Positions 57,988 through 64,000 of a DNA stretch of 64,000 bases are shown here, piece by piece. The notes beneath the pieces are model-generated. The model saw only the letters and a list, made by a program, of their open reading frames with translations, was not told the DNA's origin and ran no database searches. A program made the translations under genes and the position numbers. Location of the stretch: contig NBTC02000002.1 of NCBI GenBank assembly GCA_002082245.2, positions 3,286,001 through 3,350,000 of the forward strand, read 5' to 3'. Position 1 is the first letter of the stretch. Every line of letters starts with the position of its first letter. Source of the stretch: Yersinia enterocolitica. GTDB lineage: Bacteria; Pseudomonadota; Gammaproteobacteria; Enterobacterales; Enterobacteriaceae.

Positions 57988-58646
57988 TGATCGAAACCGC
58001 AATTACGTTGGACCAATTTGTCCAGGCGCTACACGACACACTGGTTATGGTCAGTATTTCATTGGTGATCGGTTCTCTTATTGGTATCCCACTGGGAATC
58101 TTATTGGTGGTAACCCGGCCCGGAGGGCTAATTAACAATCGCACTTTTTATAATATTCTTAACCCATTGATTAATATCATCCGATCACTGCCCTTTATTA
58201 TTTTGATGGTAGCGATTATCCCACTTACCCGCTTGATCGTGAATACCACTATCGGAACACCAGGAGCCATCGTGCCATTGATTATTTTTATCGCACCTTA
58301 TATTGGCCGATTAGTAGAAAATTCATTATTGGATGTTAACCCCGGAATTCTCGAGGCAGCAAAATCGATGGGTGCCACGCCCCTTCAGGCGATTTGGTAT
58401 TTTCTATTACCCGAAGCACTGTCATCTTTGATATTGGCACTGACCACAGCCACCATTGGCTTGATTGGTGCTACCGCCATGGCAGGTACTGTCGGCGGCG
58501 GTGGGATTGGTGATCTGGCTATAACCTATGGCTATCAGCGCTTTGATACGTTCGTAACTGTCACTACCGCGATTGTATTGATTATTACGGTACAGCTCAT
58601 CCAATCGCTGGGTAATTTATTTGCCAGTAAAATTCGCCGTGAGTGA
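57987..58646 (+). CDS. MetI-like ABC transporter permease
   Basis: A 219-residue permease with five predicted membrane helices. The EAA loop is ILEAAKSMGATPLQAIWYFLLPEAL, which docks on the ATPase. GTVGGGGIGDLAITYGYQRFD near the C-terminus is typical of MetI. It completes a MetNIQ-type importer. Codon use is more AT-rich than in the flanking fabV and mnmE, and so is the whole operon. Confidence 0.92.
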   Translation: MIETAITLDQFVQALHDTLVMVSISLVIGSLIGIPLGILLVVTRPGGLINNRTFYNILNPLINIIRSLPFIILMVAIIPLTRLIVNTTIGTPGAIVPLIIFIAPYIGRLVENSLLDVNPGILEAAKSMGATPLQAIWYFLLPEALSSLILALTTATIGLIGATAMAGTVGGGGIGDLAITYGYQRFDTFVTVTTAIVLIITVQLIQSLGNLFASKIRRE

Positions 58647-58653
58647 TAAAAAA

Positions 58654-58686
58654 ACCCCTTTTCGGCGAGCAAAAGGGGTCAGATTT
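58654..58686 (+). terminator. Terminator of the metQNI-like operon
   Basis: ACCCCTTTT (58654-58662) and AAAAGGGGT (58671-58679) form a perfect 9-bp stem, followed by CAGATTTTT. It lies 8 bp after the permease stop. Confidence 0.85.
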
Positions 58687-58705
58687 TTGGCATAACTGCA
58701 ATATA

Positions 58706-58903
58706 TACCCTAAATAATTCGAGTTGCAGGAAGGCGGCAAGTGAATAACAACTTGGTTGTAAACCATGTTGAACAGCGCTTGCGCTGGCCCGCAGAGTGA
58801 GCCTCATTAGAGGCCCATAATCCCGATGAGCTTACATAAGTAAGTGATTCGGATGATTAAACGTAGCCAACACACCTGCAGCTTGAAGTATGACAGGTAT
58901 AAA
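58706..58903. repeat. ERIC element with internal insertion
   Basis: From ATACCCTAAATAATTCGAGT to AGCTTGAAGTATGACAGGTA then TA. The core GATGAGCTTACATAAGTAAG is well conserved. The insertion AACAACTTGGTTGTAAACCA onward (about 70 bp) lies at the same position as in the copies at 6283 and 63708. It ends at the stop of the following minus-strand chemoreceptor gene. Confidence 0.9.
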
Positions 58904-58904
58904 A

Positions 58905-60809
58905 TTAAACTTTAAAGCCGCTAATCACACTCTCCAACTGTAAAGTTTGATCCTGCATCGCCTGAGCCGCAGCAGCAACTTGTTGCACTAGCGCCGCATT
59001 TTGCTGTGTTGAATTATCCAACTGATTGATTGCCAGATTAACCTGTTCGATACCCAAACTTTGTTCCTGACTGGATGACATGATTTCATTCATTAATGCC
59101 GCCACATTGGACACCCCGCTCATTAAATCATCCATAGTGGTTCCCGCGTCAGCCACCAAGCCAGTACCAATGGCAATATCAGCCACCGAGTCCTCGATCA
59201 GTTTTTTAATCTCACGAGCAGATGTCGCTGAACGCTGCGCCAGATTACGCACTTCTGATGCCACCACCGCAAAACCACGGCCTTGTTCACCCGCTCTTGC
59301 TGCTTCTACCGCCGCATTAAGTGCCAATATATTGGTTTGGAAGGCGATACTGTCAATCACACTAATGATATCGACTATTTTCTTCGATGAATGATTGATT
59401 GAACCCATGGTATCCACCACCTGTTTCACCACCTTGCCACCTTTCACCGCAACAGTAGAAGCATCTCTCGCCAATTGGTTGGCGTGACTGGCGTTATCCG
59501 CATTTTGTTTCACCGTGCTGGTAAGTTCATCCATTGAGGCTGCGGTTTGTTCAATTGAACTGGCCTGATCTTCAGTACGGGCGGATAAGTCCAGATTACC
59601 GCTAGCTATCTGGCGCGATGCTGAGGCAATAGCTAGGCTACTTTCACCGACTTGCCGCATCATTTGCTGTAAATAGTCGATAAAATTGTTGAAACTTTGG
59701 TTAATTGCATTGAATTCTGGGCTATTGCTTTCCGGTAAGCGCTGCGTCAAATCAGCCCCTCCCGCCGATAATGCAGTGATATTCTCTTTCAAAGCCGCTA
59801 AGCGTTTCATAAAGACGCGGATAGAAAACACCAGGAACAAGAGCAATAACAGCATAATTGGAATCTGTACTAACCCCAGATGCAACAGGATGGCGTGGCT
59901 CTGTTTCACCAATAAACTGGTTGGTAAGTCAGTAACCAAATACCACGGGCTATTGGCGATCGGGCGAATAAACAGGGTGTGAGAGGTACCGTCGACATCA
60001 AATTCACTCTCCAGTGCTTTTTGATCTTTTAACTGCGGCAATAACCGCTGGGTTTCAGCCGCCATCGGCGAGTTGGCCGCAAAGTCAGACAGATTTTTTA
60101 ATTCGGCTTTGCCATCCGCCAGAGCACTGCTGCCGACAATCTTGCCATCAGCTTCGACAATCAGAATAGTGCCATTCACTTTCTGTTCCATTTCTTTAAC
60201 CAAACGGTTAAAGAAACCTAAAGTAACGTCAATGGTTGAAACACCGTAGGCCTCGTCACCTTTATAAATTGCCATCGCGCAGTTGGTTCTTGGCTGTGGG
60301 CTGGCATCATCCTGGTAGGCCTTAGCCCACGCGCAGAAGCCTTTAGGCGCATTTAAGCCATCTTTGTACCATGGTTGCTCAAAATAATTTTGTGATTCTG
60401 GTGAATTCCAATGGGTGTTGACCGTTAACTTATTTTCTCCATTACGGGCAAAGAAAGTGCTGAACTTAGTCACCCCTTGCTCACGTTTATTAGGTAATGG
60501 CCAAATGCCACCACCAAACACATTACTGTCGCCGTACTGATCCACCAGCCCCGGTAATAGTTGATCAATGGTATTGCTGTCCATAATGGCAACAGCCTGT
60601 GTAATGCTGCGGGCTTGCGCTTCCACTTTGTTCATTTGCGCCGTGATTGCCGTCGCAATTTGGTCAACGCTATTACCGACAATGGTACTTTCAGATTGTT
60701 TGAGTTGTGGTGTCACAAAAAGCTGAATAACCACCACGGTGATTATCAGTAATAAAATAAAAAACGCACTGACGAGTAAGGTAAAGCGGGCTTGAGTGGT
60801 TTTTAGCAT
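58905..60809 (-). CDS. Methyl-accepting chemotaxis protein with dCache sensor
   Basis: A 634-residue chemoreceptor. TM1 is residues 9-31. A periplasmic sensor of about 275 residues resembles a dCache domain ([57 protein letters not shown]). TM2 is residues 308-331, followed by a HAMP segment and the signalling domain ([20 protein letters not shown], then [21 protein letters not shown]). Unlike the receptor at the left edge it ends SVISGFKV without the NWETF-type tether, so it probably depends on other receptors for adaptation. ATG 60809 is preferred over a TTG at 60824. Confidence 0.93.
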   Translation of the reverse strand: MLKTTQARFTLLVSAFFILLLIITVVVIQLFVTPQLKQSESTIVGNSVDQIATAITAQMNKVEAQARSITQAVAIMDSNTIDQLLPGLVDQYGDSNVFGGGIWPLPNKREQGVTKFSTFFARNGENKLTVNTHWNSPESQNYFEQPWYKDGLNAPKGFCAWAKAYQDDASPQPRTNCAMAIYKGDEAYGVSTIDVTLGFFNRLVKEMEQKVNGTILIVEADGKIVGSSALADGKAELKNLSDFAANSPMAAETQRLLPQLKDQKALESEFDVDGTSHTLFIRPIANSPWYLVTDLPTSLLVKQSHAILLHLGLVQIPIMLLLLLFLVFSIRVFMKRLAALKENITALSAGGADLTQRLPESNSPEFNAINQSFNNFIDYLQQMMRQVGESSLAIASASRQIASGNLDLSARTEDQASSIEQTAASMDELTSTVKQNADNASHANQLARDASTVAVKGGKVVKQVVDTMGSINHSSKKIVDIISVIDSIAFQTNILALNAAVEAARAGEQGRGFAVVASEVRNLAQRSATSAREIKKLIEDSVADIAIGTGLVADAGTTMDDLMSGVSNVAALMNEIMSSSQEQSLGIEQVNLAINQLDNSTQQNAALVQQVAAAAQAMQDQTLQLESVISGFKV

Positions 60810-61035
60810 TATCGTGTCGCTCAATTAAGAGAGCTGGATAGCTCCAGATCTATTAACGGCATTTTGCGCACAGACTTGATGACTGATAAAAACGATTTTT
60901 CCGTTCCTCTCCTGCGGTCACAGTTTCAGCGTAATAATTCCCCCCTAACACCAATTTAAGTGATGTTTAAATGTCGTCATACGCGAGATAGTCATTGTTT
61001 TGTCGCATAAGTTTGGCCTACTCTGGTAACAAATA

Positions 61036-61101
61036 ACCAATAGATTTCAAAATGCAGGTGAGAGGCCAACACACCTGCAATGAGAAAGATGACGGGTATA
61101 A
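61036..61101. repeat. Internally deleted ERIC element
   Basis: A left-end-like AGATTTCAAAATGCAGGTGA is joined directly to the right end GCCAACACACCTGCAATGAG then GATGACGGGTATA. The central core is missing, as in the remnant at 4964-5036. The remainder of the 60810-61133 gap shows nothing else I can name. Confidence 0.6.
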
Positions 61102-61133
61102 AGCCTCATCCATTTACTGAACGGGAGTATGTC

Positions 61134-61706
61134 ATGCCACAGCAATCCCTTAAAATTGTTACCCTACTGGGTAGCCTGCGTAATGGTTCTTACAATGCGA
61201 TGGTAGCCCGCGCACTGCCTAAATTAGCGCCTTCAGGCGTCACCATTGAAGCACTGCCTTCTATTCGTGATATTCCGCTTTATGATGCTGATGTTCAGCA
61301 GGAAGACGGCTTCCCGGCTACAGTTCAAGCTATTGCTGAGCAGATTCGTCAAGCTGATGGGGTTATCATCGTCACACCGGAATATAACTATTCGGTGCCA
61401 GGTGGATTGAAGAATGCGATCGACTGGTTGTCTCGCTTGCCAAACCAACCACTGGCAGGCAAGCCAGTTGCTATTCAAACCAGCTCAATGGGGCCGGTGG
61501 GTGGAGCACGTTGCCAGTATCACTTACGTCAGATCCTGGTTTTCCTTGATGCGATGGTGATGAATAAGCCTGAATTTATGGGTGGCGTGATTCAAAGCAA
61601 AGTGGATGAGCATGCCAAGGCGTTGATTGATCAAGGAACGCTGGATTTCCTTACCAGCCAACTAGCAGCCTTTGCGACCTATATTGATCGTGTCCGCGTG
61701 AAGTAA
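61134..61706 (+). CDS. chrR: NADPH-dependent FMN reductase ChrR/YieF
   Basis: A 190-residue flavodoxin-fold reductase, very close to E. coli YieF/ChrR (188). It reduces quinones and chromate with NAD(P)H via FMN and helps limit oxidative stress. The FMN phosphate loop is LLGSLRNGSYNAMVARAL (residues 11-28). PEYNYSVPGGLKNAIDWLSR and SSMGPVGGARCQYHLRQ are the conserved flavin-binding loops. ATG 61134 has GGGAG upstream. A longer frame to 61080 starts in an ERIC remnant and is rejected. Confidence 0.94.
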   Translation: MPQQSLKIVTLLGSLRNGSYNAMVARALPKLAPSGVTIEALPSIRDIPLYDADVQQEDGFPATVQAIAEQIRQADGVIIVTPEYNYSVPGGLKNAIDWLSRLPNQPLAGKPVAIQTSSMGPVGGARCQYHLRQILVFLDAMVMNKPEFMGGVIQSKVDEHAKALIDQGTLDFLTSQLAAFATYIDRVRVK

Positions 61707-61718
61707 CCCATGATTCAA

Positions 61719-61749
61719 AACCCCCACTGGCCGCTGGTGATTGGGGGTT
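61719..61749 (+). terminator. Hairpin after chrR
   Basis: AACCCCCA/TGGGGGTT 8-bp stem with a 15-base loop, 12 bp after the stop, and weak T content afterwards (ACTCTCTTG). Confidence 0.55.
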
Positions 61750-61783
61750 ACTCTCTTGACCCACACATGTTGGATGCTGCTAA

Positions 61784-63133
61784 ATGGCCGTTAAAATCAC
61801 TGTCTGGCTTATCCTGACCCTGATATCCACTCTCTGGCTGGGTTGGTATGGTTTAAATGAGCAGCAAGCTGAGCGTGAGGCCGAATTTCGTATTACCCAC
61901 CGTGAATTGAGCCAGCAATTAGCCCAGCAACAGGCTATTTTGTTTCTGACTCTTGAACCAAACCAACTGTCGCAACTACAGCGCCATTTCCCGCAATTAG
62001 TCGCAATTAGCCAAACTAAAGCCGACAAATCAAAAGCAGGCCAGTTAACGCTGCAAGTTCACGGCGGTGATTATCAGCTATCGAACTCATACAATGGCAG
62101 TGGCTTGCAGATTAATGGGTTAAAACTGTTACAGGTAGTGGGTTTACCAGAAAATTTCGACAGCGTGACATTGCGCTATCAGCAACATCTGCTAGCTGTG
62201 CTGGGCAAGCCAAATCCAGACAGCTTTTGGCAATGGCAAAAACCATTGGGAGAGGGCGCTCAATCCTTTGCGTTAACTGGCTATGCAACTCCTCTTTGGC
62301 GTGACCTGCCTTGGTTAACTGCCCTCCTGCTTTCACTCATATGGGGAGCTACCCTCTATGGTTGGCACCGTTGGCAGCAGTTGGCGCAATACCGCAATCG
62401 CGCCGAACAACGGGCTAAATTTGCTGATCAAGCCAGACTCAATGCCATGGGGGAAATTGCCACAGGTATCGCCCATGAGTTGAACCAGCCGCTCACTGCC
62501 ACCCTGACGTATAACCAAACCGCTCTGCGGTTATTACCCGCACAGGACGACAAAATTACCCCACTGCTACGGGCGTCAGTTGAGCAAATCAAACGGATTT
62601 CGGCGCTACTGGAGCGGCTACGCACATTACTCAGCCGTGGGCAGGTGAATTTACAACCGGTGGTGGTAGCGGATATCTGGTTACGCGTGAATGCTTTATT
62701 AAGTAATGAGATAGCCGCCAGCAAAGTAACGGTTGTGAATAGTATTCCAGCGAATTTACCACCACTCTCGGCCGATCCTTTATGGCTGGAGCAAATTCTG
62801 CATAATTTACTCAGTAATGCTATCCATGCCGTACAACATACTGCGACCCCGTTAATTTATTTCACTGCCCGCCTGCAACCACAGCAATGGCTAATTCAGA
62901 TAGAAGATAATGGGCCGGGGCTAAGCCATCAGCAGTTAGACCACCTGTTCACACCTTTTTATACCACTCGCGAGAGTGGCCTGGGATTAGGGCTAACCCT
63001 GTGTGAGACATTGGTACAGCGAATGGGAGGTGACATAAAAGCCGCAAACAGTGAATATGGCGGGGCTTGTTTTACCCTAACCTTTCCCCTGATTGGCGAG
63101 AATACGCATGACAAAACACATTTATCTGATTGA
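61784..63133 (+). CDS. Sensor histidine kinase, FixL/DctB-like
   Basis: A 449-residue membrane kinase. TM1 is about residues 7-23 and TM2 about 175-194, enclosing a periplasmic domain of about 150 residues with no family I recognise. The H box is GIAHELNQPLTATLTYN (His231), the N box LLSNAIHAV, G1 DNGPGL, and G2 GLGLGLTLC. The HELNQPL form is typical of HATPase kinases such as FixL and DctB that pair with FixJ-type regulators. Its 3' end overlaps the regulator gene by 26 bp. Confidence 0.9.
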   Translation: MAVKITVWLILTLISTLWLGWYGLNEQQAEREAEFRITHRELSQQLAQQQAILFLTLEPNQLSQLQRHFPQLVAISQTKADKSKAGQLTLQVHGGDYQLSNSYNGSGLQINGLKLLQVVGLPENFDSVTLRYQQHLLAVLGKPNPDSFWQWQKPLGEGAQSFALTGYATPLWRDLPWLTALLLSLIWGATLYGWHRWQQLAQYRNRAEQRAKFADQARLNAMGEIATGIAHELNQPLTATLTYNQTALRLLPAQDDKITPLLRASVEQIKRISALLERLRTLLSRGQVNLQPVVVADIWLRVNALLSNEIAASKVTVVNSIPANLPPLSADPLWLEQILHNLLSNAIHAVQHTATPLIYFTARLQPQQWLIQIEDNGPGLSHQQLDHLFTPFYTTRESGLGLGLTLCETLVQRMGGDIKAANSEYGGACFTLTFPLIGENTHDKTHLSD

Positions 63134-63725
63134 TGACGATGACGGTGTTCGCGCCGCGCTAACCGCATTACTCGCCACCCTGGGCTGGGAAGTAAAAGCA
63201 TTCAGTGACGGCCAGCATTTCCTCGATACATTGGCAATAACCCAGCCAAGTTGCGTACTCCTGGATATCAGAATGCCGGGTAAGAGTGGGATGGCAGTAT
63301 TAGAAGCCATTCAATGCCGTGATAGCACTCTTCCGGTCATCATAATGACTGGGCACGGTAATATTGAATTGTGCCGCCGGGCATTTAAAGGTGGAGCGCT
63401 GGAGTTTTTGACCAAACCTATCGACGCCGATGTGCTGATCGAGGCGGTCGGCATGGCACTGGAGCAACATGAGCAAGCGCTGGCAGTGAAAAAGCAGCAA
63501 GTGAGCTATCAACAGTTACTTAGCCAGCTCTCACCCCGCGAGCGGGAAGTCGCCGCGCTGATTATCCAAGGGGAAACCAGCAAGCAAATCGCCCATATGT
63601 TGTCACTTTCACCGCGAACCGTTGAAGCGCACCGCGCGAATATATTCTCCAAGCTGGAGGTCAACTCGCTGGCATCACTTATTCATAATTACTCCTATAT
63701 CCTACCAATAATATACTCAAAGTAA
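63108..63725 (+). CDS. FixJ/NarL-type response regulator
   Basis: A 205-residue two-domain regulator. The receiver domain (residues 4-118) has acidic pocket DDDD at 9-12, phospho-acceptor Asp53 in LLDIRMPG, and Lys103 in FLTKPID. The LuxR-type HTH (about 140-195) has LSPREREVAALIIQGETSKQ and LSPRTVEAHRANIFSKLEV. ATG 63108 lies inside the kinase gene and is preferred over a TTG at 63093. Translation coupling with the kinase is likely. The regulated genes are not in the window and may lie to the right. Confidence 0.92.
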   Translation: MTKHIYLIDDDDGVRAALTALLATLGWEVKAFSDGQHFLDTLAITQPSCVLLDIRMPGKSGMAVLEAIQCRDSTLPVIIMTGHGNIELCRRAFKGGALEFLTKPIDADVLIEAVGMALEQHEQALAVKKQQVSYQQLLSQLSPREREVAALIIQGETSKQIAHMLSLSPRTVEAHRANIFSKLEVNSLASLIHNYSYILPIIYSK

Positions 63726-63912
63726 TTGGTGTTGCAGGTAGGCAGCAAGTGAACAACAAATTGGTTGTAAACCATTTTGAACAGCGCCTGCGTGGCCCGT
63801 AGGGTGAGCCTCTGATGAGGCTCATAATCCCGATGAGCTTACGCAGTCAAGTGATGTGGATGCGTGAGCGCAGATAACAACCCTGCGGCGCCAAGTCCGA
63901 AGGGAATAGGTA
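63708..63912. repeat. Diverged ERIC-like element with insertion
   Basis: Left end ATATACTCAAAGTAATTGGT then GTTGCAGGTAGG, insertion AACAACAAATTGGTTGTAAA and onward, core GATGAGCTTACGCAGTCAAG, and a degenerate right end GGCGCCAAGTCCGAAGGG. It overlaps the last codons of the response regulator gene by 18 bp, so the repeat supplies that protein's C-terminus. Nothing further is seen to the right edge. Confidence 0.75.
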
Positions 63913-64000
63913 GAAGTACGGAGTAAAACGGGTAGTTAGCCGAATGTTTTTTCACCACTTATCGCCGTAACATAGCGGCACAGTGATGAAATCACTTCGC

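Overview
The window is chromosomal DNA from a gamma-proteobacterium of the order Enterobacterales, most likely a Yersinia species. Three things point there. The gene order matches the enterobacterial yia-gly-mtl and ibpAB-dgo-gyrB-dnaA-rpmH-mnmE blocks. The proteins are close to their E. coli equivalents. Seven copies or remnants of the ERIC intergenic repeat are present, several with the roughly 70-bp internal insertion reported from yersiniae. The species cannot be fixed by reading alone. No rRNA, tRNA, CRISPR array, insertion sequence or prophage was seen.

Layout. 1-5 kb: the 3' part of a chemoreceptor gene, yiiM, a vapBC toxin-antitoxin pair, yibL, and a MocR-type regulator divergent from a LysE/RhtB exporter with a perfect inverted repeat between them. 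5.6-10 kb: the mannitol operon mtlA-mtlD-mtlR (minus strand) preceded by a cluster of CRP-like sites. 10-10.9 kb: a gene-free stretch with two head-to-head copies of a structured repeat and a (TCAAA)9 microsatellite. 10.9-16 kb: yiaF, glyS-glyQ, tag-yiaC. 16-19.8 kb: two tandem, paralogous, exported proteins of unknown function, one with a calcium-type beta/gamma-crystallin domain, both ending in a GNAT-like segment. 20-28 kb: yiaD, a SufR-like regulator divergent from an MFS exporter, ghrB, malS (with MalT boxes) and avtA. 28-34 kb: yidE, the heat-shock operon ibpA-ibpB with a sigma-32 promoter and ROSE-like leaders, yidQ and yidR. 33-38 kb: the D-galactonate operon dgoR-K-A-D-T. 38.5-41 kb: a divergent DauR-like regulator with a Thr-dehydratase-family enzyme and an ornithine-cyclodeaminase-family reductase, a pair resembling BhcB/BhcD of the beta-hydroxyaspartate cycle. 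41-43.7 kb: a third copy of the structured repeat, yidA, a ketopantoate-reductase-like gene, a small Cys-rich ORF and a broken EamA transporter. 43.7-54.5 kb: gyrB-recF-dnaN-dnaA (minus) and rpmH-rnpA-yidD-yidC-mnmE (plus), the replication-initiation and membrane-insertion core. 54.6-63.7 kb: fabV, a metQNI-like ABC transporter whose binding protein has no lipobox, a second chemoreceptor, a chrR/yieF flavin reductase and a FixL/FixJ-type two-component system.

Most genes are conserved housekeeping or sugar-catabolic functions. The variable material sits in a few gaps: yiaC-yiaD, yiaD-ghrB, dgoR-yidA, yidA-gyrB and around mtlA/yiaF. The most interesting unexplained items are (1) the structured repeat family with a constant ATGGAC hairpin loop and compensatory stem changes, (2) the tandem exported crystallin/GNAT-like paralogues, and (3) the possible 3-hydroxyaspartate-to-aspartate enzyme pair.
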